Part shown: one piece after another, positions 35,452 to 50,700 of the stretch | Position numbering within the stretch: the first letter of the stretch is position 1 | Layout of the letters: each line of letters begins with the position of its first letter | From: Nemopilema nomurai | Taxonomy: Eukaryota > Cnidaria > Scyphozoa > Rhizostomeae > Rhizostomatidae | Direction: 5' to 3' | Assembly (NCBI GenBank): GCA_003864495.1 | Contig: ML133461.1 | Location: forward strand, 744,001-808,000 | DNA: 64,000 nucleotides | Notes under the pieces: model-generated | Database searches by the model: none | The model's input: the letters and a program-made list of their open reading frames with translations, nothing else | Told to the model about the DNA's origin: nothing | Translations under genes and position numbers: made by a program

Positions 35452-38400
35452 AAAAATGTTCTAAAATGGGGATTCAAATGCACCGATGCTGCTCCAGCAC
35501 AATTTGGGATGACAGGGTTACTTTAAAAGCGTTTACCTTCACCGCCTTCTTACACCTAAGCATATTCGCTATCCAAAGCTAACAGATAAAAGGAAGAAAA
35601 CACCGTCGACTGGTTCTCTTGATTAGTCCCATAATCATTTTGTAACTTCCAGGAACTTGAGAGAGGAATGCTGAGTTAAACTGGCACAATGGACCTCTGT
35701 GTTTTGTGCGTTAGGGCTGAGTTATCTCCTGTACCTTGTCAAAGATTCAACCACCTATGTGCCTAAGAATTGATTATATAATTTCGACTAAGAAGCCTTT
35801 GAGTTGGTTAAAGGAGAGCTTAAGAATGGCTGATAACTGACACCAAGTGCCCCTTTACACGTTATGGTGGTGAAATGTTCATTATGAACAATGAACTTGC
35901 GGCTGCTTCCGACTATTGGGATCAATGCTGTTTCCTTCACGCTGTAAAACCCCAGTAGATGAATAACTTCATAAGAATGCATTGAAATGATTTTTAGGCG
36001 TTAGCTAGTAGAGTGAGCGTTTCAATGGGAAGCTGACCACCACTACTCTAACCCCTAATTCAGATTTTTAGTCTCTCTTTGACATTGGGAGCTATGCTAT
36101 TTTAGGCCGGTTTGTTGATAAGGCTAAAATGGCTGCCAGGTGGAAGAATGGGAATCCAAAAAACCTAGCCGGGGAAGGATTTCTCTGAACTGTAAGCATT
36201 GTTTTGAAAATCTATTTATACGGTCGTGAGTTGCTTAGAAAGAAGCAGACTGAATTTTGACTAGCTAAGATGCTGAGTTTTTTGTAGCTTGATAAAAGTA
36301 GTTGATCTTACAGTGCTAGTTATGTTCAAAGGTGCTTGAAAGGCTTCTGCACCCCAGGGGTCTTTAGAATCAAGTAGAAAAGTAGCGGATGCAAGGTGTC
36401 TTTAATGTTTGGACTTGGTTTCTCATTAAAAATGGAAATATATGTTAAATTCCATAGAAGAAAAACAAGAGAGTTAAACTAATTAATACGGTAAGTCAGG
36501 ATAATGAATGGTAGCCCTGAATAAAGCTAGGAAATTCCGTGTGTGGAATTACTCAGCACCTTCGGAATCCATTAGCAAATCATCATCTTTACCCATCTCT
36601 GAAAAGCGCTTCTAGGAGGGCTCTTGAAAGAAGCTCCTCCGTTTCTCTGCATATATAAAAATTGAAATTAGAGACAAAACGATGAGATAGTTGAAATTGT
36701 GAAAGTGTCCCGCTGCAGAAATGGGTTCTTGAAAACAAGGAGCTACTAGAAAACAAGTTGGGAAACACAGGCTGTTGAGATCTCAGAGTTCGAAGCTAAA
36801 ACCAATATTATTATTTACCTCGATAATATTTATGATCGCGTCCTTCTTGCTGTTGACCGCATGATTAATTCTAGCAGTTTGGCTGCCATTCAAAACAAGA
36901 CTTTGTTTGTAGCATCGTTCGCCATAATCTGAATCAAAATTTCTAAATCGACCCAAACGTATTTCGTCTAAGTACAGTCGTGGATCTGTTTTTCAAAATC
37001 AAAGTTTTGCAAACATTCATGTTTCTTGAAAACACGAAAGCACGGACGCCATATGTTTTGGCTTCAGAGTTGAGGGAAAAGGCAAACCACAACATGCTAA
37101 CTATGGTTTTGAAAACTGAAGTGGCCAATGCAAGGAAACAACTTCTTTAAAAAACTACTGTTTAGGCCACAAATTTCCCGACTCAAGACTCCTAGCTGTT
37201 ACTTGAGAAAGTACTTGAGCTACGCCAATAGATCGTGCAAGTATGAAACTAAATCTGACACGTGAAAGCGAGTAGCAAGTGACAAGTAATCCCAATGGTG
37301 CAATCGAGTCTCTTGTGGTTCAATTCAAGCTCGACCCAGATTGACTTCTGCATTTCAACGGCTGCGTAAACAACAAGAAATTCCAAATGGTTAGTTTGGA
37401 ACAAGATTCGCTTCTATAATACATCACCCACATCAAATGCAAGGAATTTAAAGTGATTCGCTAGAAGCTAGAGCCTCGTTGACATTTGTCAAGTAGCGGA
37501 GCCTCGCATTTATTCTGATGTTGGTAAGTAAAGAGCAAGCAAGCAATTCTATTCAATTAACCTTAACACTTTACACAGTTAATGTAACGACAACAAATTC
37601 AGAATATCTGCAGTTGTGTAGTTGTTGTTGCTAATAGTTGCCTAAATGCCTATCTGCAGAAAGGCAAGGGCACAATTATAGCTAGTCAATGGCAGTGTCC
37701 TAGAAATTTATTCCGATTAGGCCTTTAGCCTCGAGATGCTTTCTATCTGGATATTGGAACCGAGGCTAGTTCGAAAGGAGGCTATGGGATATTCTTTTCT
37801 TAAATTATCAAGTCACGATAAAAGATATTTTGACCAGAACTCATTTTAAAGATTATACAATGCAAGAATATATCATGATTTTAATCTTTTTCGAGAAATT
37901 TGTGAAGCCAAGATTCAATTTTGTATTTAGAGTCGACAAAAACAATCGGTAAAAATCTTAGACATTGGAACTCAGCAAAACTTAAATGAGATATGCATTT
38001 TTCCGTGCATACTGCGAATCAACTTTGAAGGGAGAAGTTGGAAAGTCTTCGATTATGTTCAAAACTAATGCAAACACATTAGCTTTGCTTCAACTCGAAT
38101 CCCAAATGCTAGAATCTGCTTGATAAAAGCTCCTCTGGTACACGGACTACAGAGAGCCTTGGGAATTCGCCTGCACAAGTCCACACGACTGTCTGCGGGA
38201 TTCGAGGATCGATTCTCTAACCATTCCCAACCGGATTAATTAACAGGACATCGAATCTTGTCCTTATCTTTTCCCCGACATGTAGGTTTCTACTGCCATC
38301 ACTGTGCCCAGTTTTAATTTTCATCTCTAAAGGAGGGGAGGTGCTGGACTTTTGCACCCTTTCGCCAACTTCATTTTTAAAAATGATTCAGAGAATCAAA

Positions 38401-40591
38401 CAAACCAACAAGCAAATGCTCATGTTTACTCCAGCTTAAGCCAGAAATATTTCTGATCGCATTAATTCCTAGTACTCACAAATTTTCGTATATAATAGCC
38501 AACCGGAGTTAACCATGTATAGTATTTTATCAACTAGAAAGACAGAACTCTACCAAAAGGCGAACAAGATTTTGACCTGTGAATGTTTTTCCAGACAAAT
38601 TTTGAATGATTCTTAGTTTAGGTTGCCCTTTACTGCAACCTGGGTACTGCCTGGAGACGGTATCTCTTGGTGACATCCATAAACAATTGTCTTAGTCCAA
38701 TGCAACATTAAGCTTCCGCAATGCTATATTCAAAATTTGTGACACCAATCGGAATGGAAATCTTCTTAAGAGACATGGTGTGGGAATCTGATGCACCTTG
38801 CAAAAAATCATTAAAATTCCCCTGACCGCTGAACTCAAAAATATTTTCGGTGGTTTGCCTTCTCAGCCAAGACTTTCTAACTTTCTTATTCTGAACGTCA
38901 AAGAGAAATTATATTCTCTTTTCTAAGAACACGTAGGTTGGAGAGTCTGGCTTGCTATTAATATTTATGAACAGGCCTTAAATGCATAATCTTTTCCAGC
39001 CTTGCTTTATCCATTACTTTTGTTCAACAATAATAAAATTATTAGCTGGATGAATTTAAGCATAACTTCCTATTGATTTGAGAAAATGAAGTTTCGATGT
39101 GGAAAATCCTGTTTACGAGACTGGAATCGCAGCCATGACCAATCTTTGTGAATTGGTATAATAAAGTTGACAGTTGTCAATAAGAGCGTTTGATTACTAA
39201 TAGGAAGGCGAGTCAGCCAATGTCCAAGCTCATAATCAAAGAGGAAGAGGTTTACATTGATGTTGAAGTTGACATATCTGTGACACATCTCTTCTTAAAG
39301 TCTAGAATAGTTGTTGATTTGGTGGGCTCTAATTTTTCATTGTGCAAATTTTGAAGCCTTATGGATTAACTAATAAGCCTTTCAGACACTGTGTAGGGCA
39401 ATAAAGTTTTTTACTTTCACATTGGGGCGTATTTGTCCATACAAATTTGTGCCCTTCTTTCCCCTTCATACCACTCCATGCAACGTCTGTTGAATCTATT
39501 TAAAAACTGCTCATTGTCTTTCACTTTGATCTAACCACACGTTTTCATTACTTTGGTGCTCAAACTTAATCCTAAGAGCTTCATATAATTCTTAATTGCA
39601 CATTGCAATGTTTGTTTTATTTATAAAATGCCAGCCCTTCCATTAAATAAAAGTAAATTCCGCTTATTGTATTTTCTTGTATGTTTTTGTAAGTTTGCTC
39701 ATGTTTACTTTAAATACGTCATTCTTTTTCTTTTGAAGTCCGGTATATGAGATTTAAGGATTAGATATTTAAACAAATTACTGAAAGTCTAACAACCATC
39801 ATCAAAGTTATTCATAAATGAAAATCCCTTCACTACAAATATTACTCTTCGCTATGGTTTTCTTCTACAAAGGGTCATTTAAAGAGATTAATGTATTAGG
39901 ATGGATAAAGAAATAGAACTTATCATCGTTAAGGATATAGCTTGCTTATGATATTGCATGTTATTTTGAATAGAAAAACATTTCAGACTGCCCTTAGACA
40001 AAAACTAATCTCTAAGGCGAAATTCTAATCAGTATCATCGGAGACAAAGCGAGCTACGAATAAATACATTGATCACATTACGGCTGACCAACATTAAGTA
40101 AAATTTATTTCCCAGGAATGATTATGCTCAAAACTTATAACTGTCTGTCTTTTCTTTATTTCTGATGCACAGGTTGTGTTTTCTAGAAATGATTTCAGGT
40201 AGTACATAGAACATACATTTTGGGCGAGACATACTGAAAGTGGTAGTCTCGTCACGAGATTGAGATTGCCTGATTCATTTATCTAGTTCTACAGTCAAGC
40301 GTAGTCGATACTTCACCCTGTATGCCTTCTTATCACCCAACATTGTAGACAACCAAAGAATGTACTCAACAGACTGGAAGAACAGATTGATCAACTATGA
40401 TGTTAGTGATTAGAATGGGACAGATTTGTTTGAATGCTCCTTTAATGCTTGGTTGTCTCGAAGGATCTACCAAGGCGGCTTTTGCCAATTGTCGCTTAAA
40501 GGTTAACTTCTCATAAGCATTATTGATTGATACTAAGTGAGATAATGTGTTGTTATACAACACAGAATAGTAAGCTTCATAATAGCATAAC

Positions 40592-40871
40592 CAGTGGTGG
40601 ACTGGCGCATCGGCCAGGTGAGCACCCTTCTGGCCATTCTAAAAAGGCCCCCTGTTTTGAAGCAAAGGGATCGTTGTTGCAAAATATGAGGGTTCTCTTA
40701 TGTTGTTCTACTTTAGTGCTTATTTGTAATAAACAAGTAGCTTGTTCTACACATGTTATTTGATATTGAGCCAATTGATCAAAATAAGAAGTTTATTCTA
40801 CTGGCCACACCTACAATGACCCCTTTAGGTTCTTCGCGACTGATTAAAAGTGCTATGGCAGCCCGCCACTC
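40592..40871. mobile_element. hAT-like MITE, copy 1 (280 bp)
   Basis: The left end is CAGTGGTGGACTGGC and the right end is CAGCCCGCCACTC, roughly inverted. It is flanked by AGCATAAC (40584-40591) and AGCAAAAC (40872-40879), an 8-bp target duplication with one mismatch. Eight-bp duplications and CAGTGG-type ends are typical of the hAT superfamily. There is no transposase frame. A sister copy lies at 53009-53253. Confidence 0.7.
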
Positions 40872-43804
40872 AGCAAAACATATTATATCAAATGATTAAT
40901 ATCATAATATTGATATAAAAGTAATTTATTATTTGAAATAGCTTTTTAGCATAATGTTTTAATATGCCGAATTTCCTTACCTTTTCTGAAAATCTTGGAG
41001 CATATACATGCAAGGGTGCAATGCTACCTGCTAGCTTTGGGGGAATCTTCTAAAGAATTATATTTCAACTACCTAAATTCACACTTCATCCCTGTCTTCC
41101 CTTCTCATTTAGCAGTCTTCGCCTGACAATTGTCACATGTTAAATCTTTTTGCCATTTGCCTGTCACTTGTCTCGCGGGATGGCTTTGGAGGGAAAGCGG
41201 TTCACTTGATCTGAACAAGAATTTTCATACTTTACGCTACTCACCATTAATCGAATTCTTGACACAAAGCACTCTGAACGTGATATATGAGATTATTTAT
41301 AGAAGGAAGATTTGGCGGAATATGAGAACAGTGCAAAATCTTTGCAATTATGTTGGTAGAGGTCTATGAATAGAGAAAGATAATTTTTTATTCATCGGCC
41401 TAATCTCGCGTTGATGCCAAAGCATGGGAAAATTCCAAAGAGAAAGGAAAATATGAGAGTTCACCGGAAAGTTTCCGTTATGACGAGGCATAAAAGAATC
41501 CTTTTCTCGGAACTGCTTTGATAAGAGTCAGAATTATCAAAGCTCAAATTAAGTGCTAGACAGAGGGAACAATTCTCACGAGACGCTTTTGAGGAGTATA
41601 GGAGCAATGAACGGGGCAGGGGGAACAGAAACAAAAAAAGCTGAGAACAAAGATTTGAGAAAAGTCATTGATATGGAATGTTTCGGACTTTTCTTTTTAG
41701 AGATAGATATGTAAGCAGCAGTTTGTAGTCCAACTCACCACATCCTATGGTAAGTAAGGGAAATCTAATACTGGGTTACTGCTACTGTTGCTTGCATAGA
41801 TTCATGCAATTATGAAAATCATTCAAATTTACTGTTATTTAACAACCGAAAGCAAGAATGCTCCTATCTTTTGAATGGAAACATTTCGATATTGCTAGCT
41901 GGAAAGAGCCCTGCTCTGATTACCAAGCACATAACGGGGTCGAAGCTTTCAAAATCACTGCAGAGGACAGAGCCAAGTAGCCTCACAGCTGGGCGATTCC
42001 ATCAATCTGTTCCTCGTGATGCGACTCCCGTAATTCTTTTTGACGGGAAATATTGACAGGAAAGCCAAGGTAATTGGTAAGACTTCAGCTACATAAATCC
42101 TACTTGATTTCAGAAAGCCCTCCTTAAGCACGGTGATCGGTTTCTGTAATGGAAAATCACACAAAACCCTATACCTAACGTTAGGCAACCAAAACCACGA
42201 ATTTGGTGAAAATCATTCAATTCTTATTTGGTTTGACCCAAGTTTGTTAGTTCCTTCAAGCAATGGTGGTGTGGCCTGTGTCACAGGGGAACGAGGAGGC
42301 GAAGAGGATGTTTTTTAGCCTCTTTTGCTAAGAATTTTAATAACGTTAAAAGTAATACCAGGAGGAGGTGCTATTGGTCAGACTCGAAATAAAATGGCCT
42401 AATCAATTGTTGAAATGGCTAGTCCAATGAGATGCCTCAAATTCTCATGGAAACAATGACAAATGAATGACGTCATGAAAGGTGGCGCACACTGCTTGCC
42501 GTATGTTCCTTTACCTTCGTTCGAAAAAGAGTTAAGGTGAACGCTTCTGTACTAAGCTTGTTGGTGGTCTGTGGAGGGACTCAATGGGTTAATTCTATTT
42601 GATGATAGCAAATGGCTAGTTAGTTGGGCTCCGTCTTTTTTCCGAATTCGCTTGTTCTATTGAATAACAAGTTATAACAAATGAGTCCAAGTTAGAAGGC
42701 GGATTTTTAAGTCCTCCAAATCCTTTAATTCCACTGACTGCAGCTACAATCTTATAAACTATTATTGCTATGTAGCCCTCCTAATGTCATTATGATCAAC
42801 AATGACATTTTTTGTATCCATTGTCGAAAGCACTCAGACAATTTACGAAGAGTTATATCGCTTTGTCCGGCTGTTAAATTGTAACACATGCCAGTGGAAG
42901 TCCAACTAGACGTGAACTCAACCCAGAGAGTTTCCTGTTGAATTCGATTTTAAGTGCCCTTCTAACTGTTTTCTCAGTAAAGTTGCTAAATATTGAAATG
43001 CAACTTCTTTCAGCGAAAATGGTTTATGGCTCGTTGTCTTCTGGGACCGCTACGATGAATAAAGATGTTAATTTTGTACAAGCAGATTCTAGCGATAATC
43101 AACAGAAGTCGTTCATAGAATGATGATTCGATTAGACGTCCTGGCCACGTGTTAAAATTTCCTTATACCTGGGTGCTTTTTCAAACAAACACTTGAAACA
43201 ATGTTAATTTACTATGATTTGATTTTGCGATTCATGCAATTAACTCAATTCATGCCAGCTGCAATTAATGGCAATAAGGTAATGGTATATACTTTTTTAT
43301 AAGAACGATTTTATAAGTACACGAGCCTCAAATTGGTCAAAAGTCAATAACAAATTAAAAACAAGTTGAGGCTGACAGCCGAAGTACCTAAACTTAATTT
43401 TGAAATGTGTTTGTTGTATTTCGCTATTTTTGTTCTTTTTGCGATGTCATGATCAAAAACATGCAGTGCAGGAGCTGTTTTACACCCATGGGGTGGATAT
43501 GCAGAATGGGGGGGGGGGGCGACGTGATTGTGAAAACACCTTAGAAATTTACGAAAAAAATATAAACGTTAAGCCTGAATACGAATTTACTGGCTCTTAT
43601 TAAAACGTTTAGGGGATGTTAACCCAAATCTAAGTGCACCTTATCAGCGTTATCAATCGGCACATGGTCGTATACAAATTAAAGTTTTTTTTAGAGAAAT
43701 TAGGAAGAAAGAAGAGTGGAATATCGATCAGAGAGCTTCGCAATCAACTGATTGCTGCATTAGTGTGAATATGTGTGAAGCGAACAACTTTCTCTGGGAT
43801 AACT

Positions 43805-43990
43805 ACCAAACGAGAATGTCTGATTGTCTTCAGCTAACAAGAGTTGCAGTATTGGGGGTCTGCTCATGAAGCGACGATCGTTTCGACGCAGCCATACACT
43901 CCCTTGCACCCCTGTGAGTTTCATGCCGCCATTTGCTTGCCGAATTGTTCCTGACGCTATATTCACTATTTGATAACACCTTTGCAATGT
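43805..43990 (-). pseudogene. possible relic of a LamG-like repeat, antisense
   Basis: A minus-strand frame reads QRCYQIVNIASGTIRQ and later RFMSRPP followed by DNQTFSF. This recalls the second half-module of the downstream gene, where a CY-x-x-G-x-x-x-N segment is followed by HFKSRPVGG and a hydrophobic N-x-I-x-F strand. The middle of the module is missing. It lies about 0.8 kb upstream of the intact gene on the opposite strand. Resemblance is partial. Confidence 0.3.
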
Positions 43991-44794
43991 CTGCCCGTTT
44001 CGTGTCATTGTAATATACTGTATTGTCCAGTAAACACAGTCGGACAGAACCTCTACATGACCAAATGCCCTCTCTTGTGATCGCTGTTTTCTGCACAGAA
44101 AACGCCAACTAGTTCATATGTGAACTTGCTTGGAATTCTCTGCTTTCAATGGGCGTTTAATGGAGATGGATGTTAAATGAATTAGGGCGCTTATTCAATT
44201 TATAGGGATAGGTTAAAAATCAACGCCCTCTAAGGATAGTTAAAAACAAATCTAGAGTCTTTTGGAAACCCAATCCTCTTTTACATCGTTGTTTACAAGG
44301 TTCAATTATTTCATATGAAAGTAGATATTCATTTCAATTAATAGTCGCCTAGTTTTCATCAATGCTGTTTATGCGACGCATTCAAAGCTTAACCCCGAAA
44401 AAGACAGAAGCGATTACAATGCCTGGCATTTATCATGATATTTGCAGTGGAGGCGGTGTTTCATCTTCTAATTTGCACCCATTGAATGCACCCGATGTGA
44501 AAATGCACATCTAAATAGGAAGCTAAATAGGAAGGTCAGATGATTCATGTGTGGCAGGGCATTACCTTTGCAGCACTGAAAAAACTTGGGCAAAGAAAGT
44601 TCTTGGTCGACGACTGCACAGTTGGAGGCTAGATTGGTTTCTATGACACAATAACCCTCAAATTGGTCCCTTATCGCCTTAACAATTGATTAGGGTTACG
44701 ACCATCGAAGATAATCATGATACAAATTCAGCTTGCTTAAGGCAATGAGAGCGGAAAACATACTAAGCGTTGGTTTACTCGGAGTGGTTCCACA

Positions 44795-47700
44795 ATGCGT
44801 CCACCATGGATGGCTGTTTACACTTTGACTCTGCTTGCGGCAAGCTTGTGTGACAGCGCATCGGACATCGATGCTTTGGCGGCGTTGAAGAAGGACCATT
44901 TGTTGAAACAGGCCTCAAAGACCGAGCCAGCCAGAGACTCACTGCTTGAAAATTACCCCAAAGATTACGACGAGGATGACTCGAAACTGGATCTCGTGTT
45001 GGGTCGGCTGGTGAAACTTCAAGGCCAGCTGAACTCGTTGCGGAGAAATGTGGAGACCATGTGTGCACCAGAAAATTTAAAGCTGAAAAGGCCGATAGTG
45101 TTGCGGGTCATCGAAAAAGCTCAATGCCAACCAAAGCGTAAGTTATATTGCAACTTTTATTCTGCTCACAAGGGCATGTTTCCCTAGGTTCGCGTGGATA
45201 GCGATTATCGAATTACTACAGATACCAGCCCACAGCCCATTAGAAAGCACTGTTTTGGTATTGGTAACTTCGTTTTCGGCACGGAATCAACAATCACATT
45301 GAACACGGAAATTTTTAAATCAGTTATACAAGCCTCTAATGCTTTATTCGAAGATGCTGCTTTTCTAGATTAAGCCGTCGACCAGAGCTATGCATGATTA
45401 AATTACTTAAGCTCGAACTCCACAGTTCCTATTCGCACAATGTACAGGGAACCACAAAATCAAGATAACACACTGGCTAGGAGTATGAATCTTTTAGACA
45501 GGCTCATATTCAACTGCGTCGGGACGTTAACCACACACTTACAAACCAACTCAGGTGGTTGCCATAGAGGTAACTGTCCTAGTCCGGAAATCGATAAAAT
45601 AAGTCACACGAAGCCAGTACATCGATCCATATTGGATTGCTTTTGTTGTTGCTTACCTGGGCCCCAAAGGGGTCTCAAGTGCCGGTAGCCCTTATTGTTT
45701 ACAAGAGACAATCTTAAAGGATTACTGAAAATCACCTTGTTCTTAAAAATTAGTACCCCTTAACTACCGTTGACGCAGATAGACATGTCTTTCTAGTAAC
45801 TATAAATCACCTTGTTTTTGAAAATTGGTACCATTTAAAACTCCGAGAAACACCCCTCAGCCATCCGTTAAACACACAGTATAGCTCGGTTCGCGGATGT
45901 CGAGTTTGGGGTGTCGTATCGCTGTGTGTAAAGGCTGAATTATTGTCAGGAAATGGTTGACCTGCGAATTAACTGAACATAGCTTCCCTTCTAAGCACAT
46001 GGTGGAGGCTCACAGTTCTTGCGACATGTCCAACAAAGTAAAGGAAGATGTACTGAGGGGCACCTTTGAACAGCAAACACCAACGATAACTAGAGTGTTT
46101 GTGATCTTGCTCATCAGGCCCTGCTGGAGCACGTAGGAATCCTGAGTGTATTTCCCACACAGAAAACCCAGTGGCCCCCTGGGCGTCTTAACCGGTTAGG
46201 TATCTTTTTTGGAATCCTTTCACATAATTTTTTAATTCTCTGACTTAGTTCTCTTCTTATTCTCCATGATGTATTTTTCTATATTCTGCTTTTTAAGCTA
46301 ATAATAGAAAAGTTATAAAAGACGAAAGATAGAATAACAAACCAACTTTTTAACTTATTCCATCAAATCCTTGCGTCATTCACAAGAAAATTGACGCTGA
46401 GGTCTCAGTTATTCCTGCGTTCACGTGGATTTTAAATTTTCCTTGAAATTTATATTTCCCTATAGCTAGGCTCCGAATCTTCATACAGCCTTTTAAGTTC
46501 GTAGATATTTCCAGACGGAGGAATAATAGCGTGTGTATATTTGTACATGAAATCACTAAAAATCATACGAGGTTGTATGACATTTTGCTGATTTGTCCCT
46601 TGTCCATCAATTAATGAATGAACGCGAATGATGGCTTCTGAGGTTTCTTAAGTTTACTTTACCCTAGAGGTTGGCATTTTTAAACGATGTCAAGCCTACT
46701 GTAAAGGAAGTTTATACTAAAAGATGGCATGGCAGAATCCCTCCGGGAGCGACCATTTTGGGTTCCGATTTTGCAAGGTCCAAATCAACTAAAGTACCAG
46801 TTTCTTAACCCTAAAATGTTTTGTTACATATTTAGAAAAAGATGCCAACTCTTTTGAGGTCCATTTTTCCACCAACCCTGTCTAATCGTGTTGATCAAAA
46901 ATGAATGGTCAGTTTTCGACGAACTTTCTTTTGCGGAGTCATGTTTAACGTCAACGTTTAGCTTAATTCTCAACTAATTTAATGGAAGAGGTCAGATTCG
47001 TCTGGATCTGGCATGGTCAACTGAGTCGCATTATCTGAATGTTGTTTTCGAGGCAAAATGTCTTCACTCCACTAGTGAGGTAAAAACATAAACTGACACT
47101 TGTATCCAAATAAGTTAAGGTAGTGAAGAATTTTTCGTTTAGAATAAGTGCCCGACTGCTGTCAGGCTGCCAGAAATCAAATATAGAGATTTACTTTCCA
47201 TGATGCCTGAAGCGTTTTGCTTTGTACAAAGTTGTTGTTGTTGTGCTCCGTCTGGATAGGAGCTTCGAAGTCAGAACCCAGTTATGAAGCTACTTTACTT
47301 CCTACTGGTTAAGTTAAAACATAGTATTTCTTGCAATCCAAAACAGAACTTGTCTCTTGAGCAATCCAGGTCGAAGAAGAGGGTCGATGTAATTTGGAAA
47401 CATGTGGAAGGATAGCGAAAACAATGCAGCATGATTTTATAATACTTCTTAAACATATTGACTGATTTTGAAAGTTGTGTTCCTTAGCTTTTAACAAATG
47501 GGAGCATTTCTTTAAGTTAACATCGAAGAATCGTCTTACATCCTGGCATAGTTCTTGGGTTACGAATTCCTTTAACTTATGCTGAAGAATTGTGGACGTT
47601 GGAGAAATTTAAGAACCTGAATTGAATACACCTTCACCTCCTTTAGCTTTCATTTGTGTTTACCACTAAATTATTTTAGATTTTTTTGCTCAAAGCCGAA

Positions 47701-50700
47701 TCAAGGTGTGGATTTGCAAGGTTATGTGGCCCACATCGTGTAACCAAGGTCGCGCTACCCGGAAATACTCCCAGAATTCTCACTCCAGTAAGCCTCGTTC
47801 TCTGTCATTTTAACGTTTCTCGTTTTACACTTTTGCGATTCAGCGTCCTGGTGAAATTGCCATTGTACATCAACTCAGTCCCTACTCCGTTGAATGCTGT
47901 AGATAAGATTATTGATTCCAGCAGTTTGGCCAATTTATTTACACACCATATGCCGTGCATATTAAAACACTACTTTGTGGGAGTAAACACGAGTTTCCTT
48001 TCTTTGTATTTTTAATGAAAATATTCAATCGCACGGTCAAAGGGTTCGCTCCTCGGTCCTAATGGGATCGACTAGTCATGCCTGCAAGGAAATTCCTTGA
48101 ATCGAGAAGGCTCACAAGGCTGGTCTTTATAACCATTCTACATATATTGGATGTAGCTGATCCATATAACAACATTCCTTTGCTTTGCCTTCATTGCTAA
48201 AGATTATCAGATCAATTGAATTTTTATCATTCTTGGTATAAATGAGAAATATGTTACTTTAATTAAAATCTTTGCCAAGTCGGTGTGCCTTTCATTCTCT
48301 ATTGATGTCCATTCAAAGGTAAAGGTAACAGGGGCAAAATGGTTCTAAAAAGATTAGCAGAGGTAGGAAACAGCAATATGAAATGTAATTTTTCTATTTG
48401 GCTATGATGGACGTCGCAACCACAAACTCCTCTGGCATTGTTTAGTACTGGTTCCAAGTATGAATTTCATCGTCTACTGCCACACAATGACATATGGTAC
48501 CTGGTAGCGTAGTGAGTGCATTATGGCTTCTGTGTCCTTTCTCCTTGTCCCTAGGTCCTTACGCATGTTGTGAATGGGTCTAGTCCCATCAAGATAGGGC
48601 ACATTTGAGGTTTTTCTACTCCACACGGACGCATTTTGAAATTTTTCATACCGCATGACCTTGGGCCATGAGTACAAACCGGGGTACTTGCCCAGATTTC
48701 GGCCGGGCATAAATCCCAGCCATTGAAAAGCAGATAAGCAGATGAACATTCTTTAGCAAGCTTATACTTACGAGATACTCATGACTCATGTCCTTTTTCT
48801 TACATAATTTTCACCACAGAGCACTTCTTGAAATTGAACCTATGAAACTGAAAACATCGCATTTTTCACTACAAATCCTCGTACCTGCATTGTGTTGTGT
48901 GTTTATGACAAACAGCTTAGTATGAAGACTAAATATATTTTAAAGAATGCCTTAGTATTGCGGCTAAACTATTCCGCCATATTCACAGTCTTCCTATCAT
49001 GAATTGATCGCGTTGTCAAAATAGTTTACACCATTGAGAGGTCAATCATAGTGAAAATTTATCGCGGATATACTTGTTTTAGGTTATATTATGTCCAAAG
49101 TTCGAGCTCCTCTTTGTGATGACTAAGATTCATAAACCGGGCTAAATATTTTGACTTGGCCTATGTCTGCTCCCTCTGCGACTGTCTAGGTATTAGCGAG
49201 TTGATCTTAGCCGTCAATAGATCTTAAACATTTATTTTCCTTCTCCAACTGTTTTCTAAATACTGTTCTTAATTTCCTCAATAAAATTTTCTGAATTGTC
49301 ACATTAATCATAAACAACATTCCTAGAAAACTTCGAACTTCAGTAATTGTGAAAGTCACTATTAAAATTGTCGCGTGCATACCTTTAGTGATAACTACGA
49401 TTTCTGTTTTCCCGTTGTAGAATCAGAGACTGGTATCAAGTACAAAATATTTAACTGTGGACAAGGGACATCGAGACTGGGATATTTTTTCATTGCAAAT
49501 GGAACACAGCCAGATAATGACCACGATCCTCACGTCTGCACCGTTCACCTGCCCTATACAATACCAGAGAAGCAATACGTTGCCAAGGTGAAATTATACA
49601 ACGTGAACTCAATATACGGAACCTACTTTGGATTTCCAGGAATCGCTTTCAACATTGCAAACGAGGACAATTTTGATTTCGTCATTATCAGGTACGTGGA
49701 TTGTTTTGTAGGCGGGGCCTAGATCGGGTAGTTAAGCCTTTGGGTCAAGTGAATTTCAACATAACACAAGTCCGATCAAGATAAAGTAAGAGAACTCCAA
49801 GAGGTCAGATGCAACATAATTTCTTTATTATTTTTTCTTGTTATCACCGTTGATTCGTTTGGTCTAAAGGCATTTATAAGCATCGAGATTATCTTCGGTG
49901 AGATTAAGTTGCGAGGTTTGGTTAAGCTGATTAGGCGTCTTTTAGGGGAAAACTTCAATGTGTATAATTTCATTGCACTTAATGTTTTTTGCAGCGAAAA
50001 TGGTAATGAGTCGACATTCGTATGAGCCAATAATCCATGAGATAATAAACCGTAGGTTAAAATGCTACTGCCACCCATCTAACTGAAGTTTCCACCTACG
50101 AGCATGCTTTGTGGGATTCCACTGCAAACCTACCAGATCACATGCAAAGGAAATGTCATAGGTCATATGTCATAGGTCATATATCATTGGTCAGAGGCAT
50201 GACATTCAAATAGAGCATGGTTAAATGCTCTTTTCTAAAATAGATCATCGAGTGAAATAATCTAACATTCACCTAACTGGCCTAAAAACCATTTTTAAAT
50301 GAGAAATTGATCATCTTTGCACTGAAAGTAAAAATATGAAAACTCGTTATGCTCATTAAGCCTCTATTCAAGACACTCAAATAAGAATGGCTTATTGGCT
50401 TTATGGAGTATACTTTATGATGTTAAATACCTTGACTTGATATAAATAGTGTAGCTTTGGTCTAGGAGATTGGAAACGTTTTTCTGGAAAGTTTCAGTCA
50501 AAGGATTTTAACCCTACGTTAAAAATATCATCATCCTATTAAGTCCATCACCAGTTGGGTCACTCCAGTAATCAGGTAATTATTATGTAGTTTTCCCTCG
50601 TCCACCTGTTACGAAGCCTGCCCCCGCACACTTCCCAATACATGTGACCTCTAGTAATCCATTTCGGCGCTGAACCTCTAGCCAAACAAATGTAGCTTTA

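Larger units (their letters stand above)
33790..44794. other. gene-poor intergenic region of about 11 kb
   Basis: I found no exon chain I could support on either strand; open frames are short and without motifs. Contents noted separately are a minisatellite at 35296-35451, a hAT-like MITE at 40592-40871 and a possible relic exon at 43805-43990. AATAAA at 34790-34795 could serve the receptor transcript but lies 1 kb from the stop. A 12-G run is at 43508-43519. Confidence 0.5.

Noticed and set aside
48474..48749. 91-residue minus-strand frame in intron 1 of the secreted-protein gene
   Set aside because: No recognised domain and no plausible exon neighbours.
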